Below, piece by piece: positions 16,239-24,809 of a stretch of DNA of 37,496 nt (positions within the stretch are counted from its first letter, which is position 1; each line of letters begins with the position of its first letter). Made by a program: the position numbers and the translations under genes. Source of the stretch: Flavobacteriales bacterium (GTDB lineage Bacteria; Bacteroidota; Bacteroidia; Flavobacteriales_D; Sanyastnellaceae). Location: the NCBI GenBank assembly GCA_019694805.1, contig JAIBBG010000030.1:1-37496 (forward strand), given 5' to 3'. The notes beneath the pieces were generated by a model. That model was not told the origin of the DNA and made no database searches. It was given only the letters and a program-made list of their open reading frames with translations.

Positions 16239-18185
16239 ATGAGAAAGTACTTTACCATCTCCATATTGTTCTGTTTGGCATTGGAACTGAATGCCCAGCT
16301 AGATCCACCATCATGGTATTATGTTGTGGATGGGTTCAATGACACCGACTTCAGTGATCTTGAAGTAGATCAACAAGGCAATACATACGCTACAGTTAAT
16401 CATCAGGGTGATCTCAGCTTGACCGGAAACAATGGTCGACTCATTCCTCATGCTCCTCATATGGGCGGAGTCCTCATCAAGTTAAGTCCTCAGGGAAAAT
16501 TGATTTGGGCGAGGGGTTTTCAGAGTGCTTTCGACAATCGCATCAATGATCTCTGTTTAGGCCCTGACGGAAGTATTTATATCACTGGTTTTGGAGATGG
16601 CGAAATGCACTTTCCCGGGAAAGAGAAGGACTTGATTTTTGGAAAAGCAAAAGGCAAAGATGAGTTTCATCAACCACAGGCGATATATCTCGCAAAATAT
16701 TCTCCGGAAGGTGAGCCGATTTGGGTCAACTACTGGAGTACTGCATGGGGTGAAGGTCTTAGCGTTGCCGTCAATAGCAAAAGCGAAATCGCTTGGAGCT
16801 ATTATCACAACAATGAATTGAAAGTGGGTGAAAAAATCATTGATGATTATAAGTATACAACAGGAAGTAAGTCTAATGTATCTCGCGCCTATTTTTCACC
16901 GGATGGTCAGTTGCAAAAGATAGTTCGCGTGCAAGTGGTAGATAGTGGTGAAGGTTCGAGAGGACCCAAATTGCGATATGACATTCACGACAATCTGTAT
17001 TGTTTTGGTCGGTTCAACATGTCAATGAAACTCAGTGAAAAAGATTCACTGGTCAACAATGGTTTTTACGATAGTCTCGATGCCTACCTGGTGAAATATT
17101 CTCCAACAGGAGAATTTCTTTGGGCCAAACATTTCGGTGGAGAAAATGTGCAGCTGTTGACGGATATTGATATCGCACCGGATGGATCAGTATATGGATC
17201 TGGTGAATATCGTTACGAATGCATCCTGATGGATGGCATTCGGGTTGCCGAGCAAAGTCGATACGAGTATAGATCAGGAAGCAACACGTTTTATTTTCAT
17301 CTGTTTGAAGATGGAGAGCCGGATTTTATCCGCTTCTTCGAAGGAAAAATGTACAATGGTTATTTTACTGCCAACTCCATCGATTATGATGTGAATGGTG
17401 ACACCCACATGGTAGGTTCATTTACAGATACCCTTGAAGTGGATGGGTTTAGCTTGCAAACCCCAAAAGATTACAGTACACCATTTCTCGGAAATTTACA
17501 CGGCAAGGAATTGATAGAGTTGAAGAGTATGGCCAAAATCAAATCAAGCTGGATTTGTCCCTGGCGCATACGCAGTCATGGTAGTGCTTACGCCACAGGC
17601 TTCATTTATTACGGAAATGATATCAGGGTAAATGTCAACGACAATGATGTCCTGATCAAAAATCACGAGTACGGTCGAGGTACTTTAATTGTAGGTGGAA
17701 GTATACGTGTGAAGCATCATGATACTGGAGTCCTCGCCGAACAAAGAGCAAGCAGTCGACTCGAAAGATTGGAGAGCATAGAACCGCTGCTCATCTGTTC
17801 CAATCCTGAACTAGCGGATGCATCAACCACTTGGTTCCCGATACCTGACGATGATCTCACCCATGTGCAATCACCAGATGATCAAAACTCGGGTGTCAAC
17901 CTTACACCTTGTGGTATGACCCTTGACGATGTCGAAGCATTACTTTTTCCAAATCCTACCAACGGACCTGTAAGTCTAAAACTTAAAGGCATGCTCGAAG
18001 CAAACGTGCAAATCGATGTCCTATCCGAAAAAGGACAGTTGTTGTTCAGCAAATACATCCAAATCCCGTCATCGGATTTTACCATGGAGTTGGATATGTC
18101 AGCCGCCGCTGCTGGAACTTATTTCGTGCGCATCACCTATGCGAATTTTGAAAAGGCGCTGAGGTTGGTGAAGGTGAGCAAGTGA
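16239..18185 (+). CDS. T9SS-secreted beta-propeller protein
   Basis: The frame opens at 16167, but the ATG at 16239 gives the proper signal peptide (MRKYFTISILFCLALELNAQ), so the mature gene is 648 codons. Residues ~25-430 carry SBBP-like blades: KLSPQGKLIWARGF, YLAKYSPEGEPIWVNYW and YLVKYSPTGEFLWAKHFGG, alternating with LGPDGSIYITG and IAPDGSVYGSG. A non-repetitive region (~430-560) of unknown fold follows. The type A sorting domain is at ~563-648 (ALLFPNPTNGPVSLKL ... LRLVKVSK). It is a paralogue in style of the 938-residue propeller protein but lacks the Ig-like part. Role unknown; surface-exposed by inference. Confidence 0.85.
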   Translation: MRKYFTISILFCLALELNAQLDPPSWYYVVDGFNDTDFSDLEVDQQGNTYATVNHQGDLSLTGNNGRLIPHAPHMGGVLIKLSPQGKLIWARGFQSAFDNRINDLCLGPDGSIYITGFGDGEMHFPGKEKDLIFGKAKGKDEFHQPQAIYLAKYSPEGEPIWVNYWSTAWGEGLSVAVNSKSEIAWSYYHNNELKVGEKIIDDYKYTTGSKSNVSRAYFSPDGQLQKIVRVQVVDSGEGSRGPKLRYDIHDNLYCFGRFNMSMKLSEKDSLVNNGFYDSLDAYLVKYSPTGEFLWAKHFGGENVQLLTDIDIAPDGSVYGSGEYRYECILMDGIRVAEQSRYEYRSGSNTFYFHLFEDGEPDFIRFFEGKMYNGYFTANSIDYDVNGDTHMVGSFTDTLEVDGFSLQTPKDYSTPFLGNLHGKELIELKSMAKIKSSWICPWRIRSHGSAYATGFIYYGNDIRVNVNDNDVLIKNHEYGRGTLIVGGSIRVKHHDTGVLAEQRASSRLERLESIEPLLICSNPELADASTTWFPIPDDDLTHVQSPDDQNSGVNLTPCGMTLDDVEALLFPNPTNGPVSLKLKGMLEANVQIDVLSEKGQLLFSKYIQIPSSDFTMELDMSAAAAGTYFVRITYANFEKALRLVKVSK

Positions 18186-18203
18186 GGAGAGGGGGATGTG
18201 TTG

Positions 18204-18230
18204 TCAAGGTTCAAGGTTCAAAGTTCAAGG
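18204..18230. repeat. Heptamer direct repeat TTCAAGG/TTCAAAG, block 1
   Basis: Nearly four head-to-tail copies of a 7-nt unit (tTCAAGG, TTCAAGG, TTCAAAG, TTCAAGG) lie 19 nt after the propeller gene. Confidence 0.85.
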
Positions 18231-18265
18231 ATGCGTGAGTGTTTGGTTGGGTGGGGGAATTGGAG

Positions 18266-18285
18266 ATTTAAAATTTAAAATTTAA
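18266..18285. repeat. AT-rich heptamer repeat (ATTTAAA)
   Basis: Three tandem copies of a 7-nt ATTTAAA-type unit lie between the two TTCAA-type blocks. The period is the same as that of the neighbouring blocks. Confidence 0.8.
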
Positions 18286-18347
18286 GATTGGCAGCATGTG
18301 GTGATTGTTTGTTAAGTGATGATCGCCGGAGGGAGGGTGATGTGGAA

Positions 18348-18377
18348 GTTTCAAAGTTCAAGTTTCAAAGTTCAAGG
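18348..18377. repeat. Heptamer direct repeat TTTCAAAG/TTCAAG, block 2
   Basis: A second run of the TTCAAAG/TTCAAGG family lies about 120 nt after the first. It contains an imperfect duplication of a 15-nt unit (GTTTCAAAGTTCAAG). Confidence 0.8.
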
Positions 18378-18746
18378 TAACGAACTTGTATTATTGAGGA
18401 GCATGAATGGCTGCAATCAAATTTTCGGGTGGGGTCTTGGTGAACTTTGTGGAGAGCGCAGCGCCTTCAATCCCTGATTTGGTAATAAGATCAATGTGCT
18501 ATTGAAATGCCTTCACTATGCATCATCCGTCACATCTGCCTTTGTGGTTAAATATAATGGCCACAGTCAAAAAAATTCAAGGAAAATTCTCATGGCACGG
18601 TAATTGAAAATTGGCGGGCGCTCAATTATTTTTCAATCGAATCCATACATGAACGACATAACAAATTGTCGTATCTGGTTTGTTTTGGGTTGATATCACG
18701 AGCATAAACCATTACATCATTTGAAATCAATTTTACAATTCTTACT

Positions 18747-20171
18747 ATGAAAAGAACATTTACGCTCATTATGGCCAGTGCATTCATGTTGATGAATTCA
18801 CTCACGGCTCAAACCAATCTCAATTTCGAATCTTGGTCTGGCAATGAACCCAATAATTGGGCATCATCCAATTCGATCACACAAGCTTCAGGCGGCGCTC
18901 AAACGGTATTCAAGGAATCAACCAGTCCGGGTGAAGGATCGTTTTCTGTGAAGATGGTGACGGGTAGTTGTCCTGATTGTCCCAACTTCGCTTTGCTTGG
19001 ACCTTTTGGCCCTCCAACACCACTTCCGAATCCATTGGGCGGAAGTATCCAACTTGGTTCTTTCGATAATCCCGGCATCTCTTATACACAAAGACCAATT
19101 TCGGTAGATGTCCGCTACAAAGCCAATCCTGCTAACAATGACATTTGTGGCTTTCAGGTGGAACTAACCCGTTACAACGCTGTAACAGATGAAGACGAAA
19201 CCATCGGTGAAGGTTATTTCATGGCGAATGCTGACGTCAACAATTGGACGAATATCAATGTCCCTATTGTTTACTACTCGGACCTTACACCGGACAGATT
19301 AAACATCTGGGCTACTTCTTCCATTGGCTCTGTTCCTGATTTGAGCGCATTGGGCATGCCTGAATTGCCTCTTCCGACACCGGTTTCAGGAAGTACATTC
19401 TACATCGATGCCATCGTATTCAATCTTCCATCGTGTGATGATTTCATCGTTACCGCAACAGGAACAGGTGAATCAAGTCTCGGTGCTGGTGATGGAACCG
19501 CATCGGTGAATATAACTGGAGGAACCGCTCCTTATACCTACAGTTGGAATACACTGGACAACTCACCTTCCATCGATAACCTAATACCCGGTTATTACAT
19601 CGTCACCGTAACCGATGCAAACGGATGCCAAAAGGTAGCAACTTATTATGTAGCACCAGGTGGTTGCAATATTTCCGTATCGATGTCGGGAACGAATTCA
19701 TCATCGAATTCTATTTACTCCGGCAATGGCTCTGTAACTGCAACAGCGTCCGGTGGTAATCCTCCATATACTTATCAGTGGAACAATGGTTCTACATCTT
19801 CTTCCATCTCTGGTTTACCCGTTGGTACCTATGCTGTATTGATCACAGAACAAAACAATCCACTCTGTGCAACTTGGGGTTATTATACAGTTTGGGGTCC
19901 CAATGGTCCGTCATCTGTACAGGATGAAACAACCACACCAGCTGGACTAATTGTTTACCCGAATCCAAGTTCAGGACAAATTACATTCCGTGCTGACAGC
20001 GACATTCGTGAAATACAAATCAATAATTCTTTCGGGCAATTGATCAGCTTGACAAAACACAATTATGGCACAGTCAACCTCGATTTATCATCGCAGCCAT
20101 CCGGAATTTATTTCTACACGTTGAAAAATGAGCAAGGTCAAATCTTGACGGGACGATTGATGATCGACTAA
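18747..20171 (+). CDS. T9SS-secreted protein with N-terminal jelly-roll-like domain and two SprB repeats
   Basis: This 474-residue protein has a signal peptide (MKRTFTLIMASAFMLMNSLTAQ). Residues ~23-230 start NLNFESWSGNEPNNWA and end FYIDAIVFNLPSCDDF. The FESW...P..W opening and the FYIDAI near the end are typical of carbohydrate-binding-like jelly rolls in Bacteroidota secreted proteins. Two SprB repeats follow (~232-390: GGTAPYTYSWN, GGNPPYTYQWN). The type A sorting domain is ~400-474 (LIVYPNPSSGQITF ... GRLMID). Sugar binding is inference from the general fold pattern. It is a single-gene unit with its own terminator. Confidence 0.87.
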   Translation: MKRTFTLIMASAFMLMNSLTAQTNLNFESWSGNEPNNWASSNSITQASGGAQTVFKESTSPGEGSFSVKMVTGSCPDCPNFALLGPFGPPTPLPNPLGGSIQLGSFDNPGISYTQRPISVDVRYKANPANNDICGFQVELTRYNAVTDEDETIGEGYFMANADVNNWTNINVPIVYYSDLTPDRLNIWATSSIGSVPDLSALGMPELPLPTPVSGSTFYIDAIVFNLPSCDDFIVTATGTGESSLGAGDGTASVNITGGTAPYTYSWNTLDNSPSIDNLIPGYYIVTVTDANGCQKVATYYVAPGGCNISVSMSGTNSSSNSIYSGNGSVTATASGGNPPYTYQWNNGSTSSSISGLPVGTYAVLITEQNNPLCATWGYYTVWGPNGPSSVQDETTTPAGLIVYPNPSSGQITFRADSDIREIQINNSFGQLISLTKHNYGTVNLDLSSQPSGIYFYTLKNEQGQILTGRLMID

Positions 20172-20265
20172 ATATTGAACCCGATGGATGTCATCGAAAT
20201 TTGGTTCATCGCTTCATCATGTTAGTGATGACATCAAAACGGTTCAACCAACCAAACCCAAATCA

Positions 20266-20316
20266 AGACCGGACAATATGAGGTATTCACTACGCCTTGT
20301 GTCGTCCGGTTTTTTT
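20266..20316 (+). terminator. Terminator after the SprB-repeat protein
   Basis: ACCGGAC (20268-20274) pairs with GTCCGGT (20304-20310) across a 29-nt loop and runs into seven T. The large loop makes it less certain than the other terminators here. Confidence 0.65.
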
Positions 20317-20355
20317 CTGGCTTTCCATTGTACTTTTACATGAATCAAACGACAA

Positions 20356-20628
20356 ATGAATATCATCCATCAACCAAGTGCCCATAGATTTGAAGTTGTC
20401 ATCGACGGCAAATTATCTGTTCTCGAATATGTGCCCTTTACTGGCGGATTGAATTTGGTGCACACCGCCGTGCATCCGGAACTTGAAGGTAAGGGTGTCG
20501 GAACAGCATTGGTGAGGTTTGCGCTGGACTACATCAAAGCCCATCAACTGACTATGATGGCGACATGTCCTTTTGTGAAAGCCTTTCTCAAACGTCATCC
20601 TGATTATCTGCAGCAAGAGCAAAATTGA
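20356..20628 (+). CDS. Small GNAT-family N-acetyltransferase (YjdJ-like)
   Basis: This 90-residue protein matches the minimal GNAT subfamily (PF14542 type). The acetyl-CoA loop is TAVHPELEGKGVGTALV, with the Q/R-x-x-G-x-G-like EGKGVG. The family-typical C-terminal signature is CPFVKAFLKRHPDY. These ~90-100 residue proteins lack the N-terminal GNAT strands and are cytoplasmic; the acyl acceptor is unknown. It stands alone, 40 nt after the terminator of the upstream gene. The first ATG is used. Confidence 0.9.
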   Translation: MNIIHQPSAHRFEVVIDGKLSVLEYVPFTGGLNLVHTAVHPELEGKGVGTALVRFALDYIKAHQLTMMATCPFVKAFLKRHPDYLQQEQN

Positions 20629-20997
20629 AGTTGTTCTTTTTTATTTTACGTGCTGTGATGAACCAAAATCGCTTCCATCATTTTCATGCGTAAAAATTTT
20701 CTTCACAAGATTTTTGGATGAAGGAATAGAATGGTACTTATCATCTGATGGCATTCATCCATCGATTTAGCTGATTGGTCAGTATAGAATTGAATATTGA
20801 TCATAAAACCGGCTGAGGTGAGCAAAGTCATAACATTCATGCATTGTGAGTAAATTCCATTTAGAGTCTTTCTAAATAGAAATCCCTTCAACTTGACCGT
20901 ATGCCTTTTAACCAATCTTTGTTCGCTGAAATCATAGCAATATCAAAATGGATTCAGGAATATTGCGATTCTTGATTCTGCAGAGTGGTGAACATTT
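20629..20997. other. 369-nt intergenic region upstream of the cytochrome operon
   Basis: No convincing gene is seen. A minus-strand frame at 20703-20915 has no recognisable features. The right end contains the promoter-like pair described at 20893-20921. Confidence 0.5.
20893..20921 (+). promoter_or_regulatory. Candidate promoter of the electron-transfer operon
   Basis: TTG at 20893-20895 and AATCTTTG at 20914-20921 (seven of eight matches to the Bacteroidota -7 box TAnnTTTG) are 18 nt apart, as expected for the -33/-7 pair. A start near 20927 would leave a leader of about 70 nt before the cytochrome b gene. Confidence 0.4.
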
Positions 20998-21849
20998 ATG
21001 AGTAAAGTAACGCACGCTATTTACGTATGGTCGATGGTGGCATTTGTAGTGGCCACAACGATTTATCTGAGTTACACTGGTTATGATTATTACGGAACCC
21101 CATTGGAAGAGCGGTTCTATCATCCTCGTCATGCGTGGTTCAAGCCAAGTGGAGTTTATGGACATGGCATTGGAATTCTCGGTACATTGCTTATCATCAT
21201 TGGTGTTTGGTTGTACATCGCGAGGAAGAGATATAATTTCATGAGCAAATATTTGCGCATCAAATACCTTCTGGAGTTTCATATTTTCCTGTGCACACTT
21301 GGACCCATTCTCATTTTATTCCATACAGCATTCAAATTCGGCGGAATTGTTTCTGTGGCATTTTGGAGCATGGTAGCAGTTGTCGCATCAGGTGTCATTG
21401 GTCGATTTATCTACATCCAAATTCCACATACCATTGAAGGTCGTGCGCTCAGCATGAATGAAGTGAAAGACATGCGCAACAAGCTCATTGATGATTTACG
21501 CAATACATCAGGTTTGGATGAAACCGTAATTCAGCACTTGCTTCAAGCAACGGGGAATGCTCCTGATACATCATCTGGAACTACAGCGAAGATGAGCGAG
21601 TCTGAAGTGATTCGCGAAGTCAAAAAGGCGCTGTCACAGAAGCAAGTCGATAAAGCGCAGCGCAAATCGATCATGAAAATGGTGCGCGAAGAATTTGCTT
21701 TGGCACGACGAATTGGAAGGTTGGAATTGATGCAAAGGTTGTTCAAATACTGGCACGTGGCGCATTTGCCATTTGCACTCATCATGTTGATCATCTTGAT
21801 TGTACACGTTGCGGTGACCTTGTCATTCGGTTATCGCTGGATATTTTAA
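20998..21849 (+). CDS. Di-haem cytochrome b-type membrane protein
   Basis: This 283-residue protein has about five hydrophobic segments (~8-28, 56-76, 91-112, 116-140, 253-275). Histidines lie in the membrane segments: His56 (GHGIG), His95 and His109 (EFHIF and LFHTA, one helix, 14 apart), and His253/His256 and His270 (WHVAH and LIVHV, 14 apart). Two helices with His pairs 14 residues apart is the arrangement that holds two stacked haems b across a membrane in cytochrome b/b6-type proteins. A charged, probably soluble stretch (~148-245) divides the last helix from the rest. It is the first gene of the cluster, and the Fe-S flavoprotein starts 5 nt downstream. Likely role: transmembrane electron transfer between the flavoprotein or quinone and the secreted cytochromes. 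No named family is assigned. Confidence 0.78.
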   Translation: MSKVTHAIYVWSMVAFVVATTIYLSYTGYDYYGTPLEERFYHPRHAWFKPSGVYGHGIGILGTLLIIIGVWLYIARKRYNFMSKYLRIKYLLEFHIFLCTLGPILILFHTAFKFGGIVSVAFWSMVAVVASGVIGRFIYIQIPHTIEGRALSMNEVKDMRNKLIDDLRNTSGLDETVIQHLLQATGNAPDTSSGTTAKMSESEVIREVKKALSQKQVDKAQRKSIMKMVREEFALARRIGRLELMQRLFKYWHVAHLPFALIMLIILIVHVAVTLSFGYRWIF

Positions 21850-21854
21850 ACAAA

Positions 21855-23180
21855 ATGACCCAGGAAGAACTACTCATATATGGCGGTGTGTTTTTCATCT
21901 GCGCATTGGTGATTTACCTCTACATCCGCAGTTTGAGCAAGAAATCGCAAATCGTAGCGAAGAAGGTGGAAATCGCTAAACTGGAAGGATTGTTCGAACC
22001 TGTTTCATTGCATCCATACATTGATTTGAATACCTGTATTGGTTCAGCAGCATGTGTGGCAGAGTGTCCGGAGAAAGATATCCTTGGAATCATCGATGGT
22101 AAAGCGACGGTTATTCAAGCATCCAATTGTGTGGGACATGGAGCCTGCTTCCATGCTTGTCCGGTTGAAGCCATATCGCTGCGTATTGGAACTGAAACGC
22201 GTGGTGTGGATTTACCTCACGTGGATCAGGATTTTCAAACCAATGTTGCTGGAATTTATATCGCCGGAGAATTGGGGGGAATGGGTTTGATCAAAAACTC
22301 CGTGGAGCAAGGGATGCAAGCGATGGAGAGCATATCCGGCAGAAAGGTTGCGAAAAAAGAAGGAGTGTTGGATGTTGTGATCGTAGGTGCTGGTCCTGCT
22401 GGTATTTCCGCCACCTTGGAGGCGAAGAAACGTGGACTCAGCACAGTGACACTCGAGCAGGATTCACTCGGAGGAACAGTTTTCACTTTTCCCCGACAAA
22501 AAATTGTGATGACTGCACCTATGCATTTGCCACTCTACGGTCAAGCAAAATTGTATGATACCAACAAAGGAGAATTGTTGGATTTGTGGCAAAAGGTGAT
22601 CCGGGAACAAAACATCACCATCACGGAAAACACGAAGGTGGAAGAGATACAACCGCTTGCAGATGGCAATTTCAAAGTGGTGACGAATACTGGAAAAGAA
22701 TTTATAACGCACAACGTATTGCTGGCCATCGGCAGAAGAGGGACACCTCGCAAGTTGGGAATTCCGGGAGAAAACCTTCCGAACGTGGCATATCGCCTGC
22801 TGGAACCGGAAAATATTTCTGGTAAAAAAGTCGTTGTCGTGGGCGGTGGTGACTCTGCAGTTGAGTCAGCAATGTTGCTGATGAAAGACAACGAAGTCAT
22901 ACTTTCTTACCGCAATGATCAGTTTGCACGTATCAAACCCAAAAACAAAGTGGCGATTGATGATGCGATGAACAAAGGCTCACTGAAGGTAATTTTCAAA
23001 TCAGATTTGGTTTCGATTACAGAAAAATCTGTTGTGATGAAAATAGGCGAGGAGACCAAGGAATTGCCCAATGACATGGTTTACATTTTTGCAGGGGGTG
23101 AATTGCCAACCGGATTTTTGCAGAAAGTAGGTGTTCAAATAACAAAACGTTTTGGTCACATTGTGAAGAAGCACAAATGA
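21855..23180 (+). CDS. Membrane-anchored iron-sulfur flavoprotein, NAD(P)H oxidoreductase (thioredoxin-reductase-like fold)
   Basis: This 441-residue protein has one N-terminal membrane helix (~7-24), then two ferredoxin-like motifs of form C-x5-C-x3-CP (Cys61/67/71 and Cys92/98/102). The usual second Cys is Ser64 in the first and His95 in the second. Residues ~120-160 (FQTNVAGIYIAGELGGMG) look like the segment that normally ends a thioredoxin-reductase-type FAD domain. After it come the FAD Rossmann motif VGAGPAG (177-183) and the NAD(P) motif VGGGDSA (329-335). The protein stops ~35 residues after the NAD(P) domain without the usual C-terminal FAD segment. No redox CxxC is present, so it is not a thioredoxin reductase. 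It sits 5 nt after cytochrome b and overlaps the next cytochrome by ATGA. Role, by inference: electron entry or exit at the inner membrane. Confidence 0.85.
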   Translation: MTQEELLIYGGVFFICALVIYLYIRSLSKKSQIVAKKVEIAKLEGLFEPVSLHPYIDLNTCIGSAACVAECPEKDILGIIDGKATVIQASNCVGHGACFHACPVEAISLRIGTETRGVDLPHVDQDFQTNVAGIYIAGELGGMGLIKNSVEQGMQAMESISGRKVAKKEGVLDVVIVGAGPAGISATLEAKKRGLSTVTLEQDSLGGTVFTFPRQKIVMTAPMHLPLYGQAKLYDTNKGELLDLWQKVIREQNITITENTKVEEIQPLADGNFKVVTNTGKEFITHNVLLAIGRRGTPRKLGIPGENLPNVAYRLLEPENISGKKVVVVGGGDSAVESAMLLMKDNEVILSYRNDQFARIKPKNKVAIDDAMNKGSLKVIFKSDLVSITEKSVVMKIGEETKELPNDMVYIFAGGELPTGFLQKVGVQITKRFGHIVKKHK

Positions 23181-24766
23181 GGTTAAGAAGTTACATACTC
23201 ATTTTTCTGATCTGTATCGCGGGTTTGCACAGCGTTGGCCAATTATCGCCTGGTGACTTAACCAATGCCCATGCGAAGTTGGAAGGCATGAACAATTGCA
23301 CGCAATGTCATGATTTGGGTAATTCTGTAACCAATACCAAGTGCCTCGATTGTCATAAGGAAATCAAAGAACTACTGAAACAGAATCGGGGATACCATGC
23401 GAACAATCAAGTGAAACCCAAGAATTGTATCGAATGTCACAGCGAACACCATGGTAGGAATTTTCAGATGATTCGTTTTGATGAAAAAAATTTCGATCAC
23501 AATCAAACGACTTACACATTAGATGGCAAACACAAAACAACAGACTGTCGGAATTGCCATAAGCCTGATAACATTGAGAATGCAGAAATCAAAAAGTTGA
23601 ACAACACTTTTCTGGGTTTGCAGGAAAAATGTTTATCATGCCACCAAGATTTTCACCAAGGTACTTTGGACAAGGATTGCAAGAAATGCCACAATACACA
23701 AGCATTTCGTCCTGCTCCGGGTTTTGATCACAATAAGTCAGACTTCAAATTGAAAGGTGGACACGCACAGGTTGAATGTAAGAAGTGCCATGAGACGGTT
23801 ATGAAGAATGGTGCGGAATTTCAGGTGTTTAAACCTGTTACCCACAACGATTGTGTTGCTTGTCACGACGATCCGCATCAGCAACATTTCAAAGGGACAT
23901 GTGCTCAGTGTCACACTGATGAGGCGTTTACGACGTTTATTGGAAAGAAAAATTTCACCCACGATACGAATACCAAATTCAAATTATTGGGTAAACACCG
24001 ACAAGTCGATTGTTTCCAATGCCACGCCAAATCAAAGGATCCGGTGAAGGTGTTTGAAGACAGAAATGGTGTTACTACCAATCAATGTGCGACATGCCAT
24101 GAAGATTTTCACCAAGGAAAATTTGGAAATGATTGTGCGAAGTGCCATACCGAGAAGAGTTTCCATGAATTGAAGTCGATGGATTTCTTCGATCACTCAA
24201 TGACTGATTATCCATTGGAAGGCAAACACGTCGGTATAGATTGTAAAAAATGCCACAAGAAGAATTATAAAGATCCCATCGACTTTTCTGCGTGTAAAAA
24301 CTGTCATGAAGACTATCACAAAGGCCAATTCACGCGAGATGGTGTGCAAGAGGATTGCAAGGAATGTCATTCCGTACTCACAGGCTTTGAAGTGAGTCAG
24401 TATTCGTTTGAGCGCCACAATAAGACCGATTTTCCGCTCGAAGGTGCGCATATTGCAACGCCCTGTTTTGCTTGTCACGTGAGTGAAGACAAATGGAATT
24501 TCAGAGATTTGAAGACCGATTGTGTTGCTTGTCATGACAACGTGCACGGCGACAATTTTGCGGTGAATGGTGTTACGGATTGCAAGAGATGCCATGAAAC
24601 GGAGACGTGGTATCCGAGTTTATTCGATCACAATCTCACTGCTTTCAAATTGGATGGTGAACATGCCAATGTTGCATGCGAAAAATGTCATACACCGAAT
24701 AAGGAAGGCGAACCCATTGTATTCAAAATTGCCAAATTTGATTGCATCGATTGCCATGAAAAGTGA
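23177..24766 (+). CDS. Secreted 20-haem multihaem cytochrome c
   Basis: This 529-residue protein has a signal peptide (MRLRSYILIFLICIAGLHSVGQ) and 20 CxxCH motifs by hand count, about one per 26 residues. Recurrent elements such as FDHNxTxFxLxGxHxxVxCxxCH and CHxDFHQGxFxxDCxxCH supply many extra His for bis-His ligation, as in cytochrome c3/c7-type proteins. It is Lys-rich, in contrast to the Asp/Thr/Asn-rich giant cytochrome that follows. It has no T9SS tail or lipobox, so a periplasmic location is most likely. Its start overlaps the flavoprotein stop (ATGA), supporting a joint function. Proposed role: shuttle between the inner-membrane cytochrome b/flavoprotein and the outer-membrane part. 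No enzyme motif is seen. Confidence 0.92.
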   Translation: MRLRSYILIFLICIAGLHSVGQLSPGDLTNAHAKLEGMNNCTQCHDLGNSVTNTKCLDCHKEIKELLKQNRGYHANNQVKPKNCIECHSEHHGRNFQMIRFDEKNFDHNQTTYTLDGKHKTTDCRNCHKPDNIENAEIKKLNNTFLGLQEKCLSCHQDFHQGTLDKDCKKCHNTQAFRPAPGFDHNKSDFKLKGGHAQVECKKCHETVMKNGAEFQVFKPVTHNDCVACHDDPHQQHFKGTCAQCHTDEAFTTFIGKKNFTHDTNTKFKLLGKHRQVDCFQCHAKSKDPVKVFEDRNGVTTNQCATCHEDFHQGKFGNDCAKCHTEKSFHELKSMDFFDHSMTDYPLEGKHVGIDCKKCHKKNYKDPIDFSACKNCHEDYHKGQFTRDGVQEDCKECHSVLTGFEVSQYSFERHNKTDFPLEGAHIATPCFACHVSEDKWNFRDLKTDCVACHDNVHGDNFAVNGVTDCKRCHETETWYPSLFDHNLTAFKLDGEHANVACEKCHTPNKEGEPIVFKIAKFDCIDCHEK

Positions 24767-24773
24767 GTGATTT

Positions 24774-24809
24774 GTCCCCTTTCTATTCATTGCTTTCCGG
24801 GACTTTTTT
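24774..24809 (+). terminator. Possible terminator after the 20-haem cytochrome gene
   Basis: GTCCC (24774-24778) can pair with GGGAC (24799-24803) across a 20-nt loop, followed directly by six T. The stem is short, so the call is tentative. Confidence 0.4.

Larger units (their letters stand above)
18186..18746. other. 561-nt intergenic region with simple repeats
   Basis: No credible coding frame was found. It holds three runs of short direct repeats, listed separately, then unique AT-rich sequence up to the next start at 18747. No clear terminator or consensus promoter is seen. Confidence 0.55.

Noticed and set aside
161..20171. Evidence of the T9SS secretion machinery itself
   Set aside because: Six cargo proteins carry sorting domains, but no Por/Gld/Spr component gene is present in the window.
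21855..23180. Thioredoxin reductase
   Set aside because: The redox-active CxxC of the NADPH domain is absent, and there is an N-terminal membrane helix and Fe-S domain.
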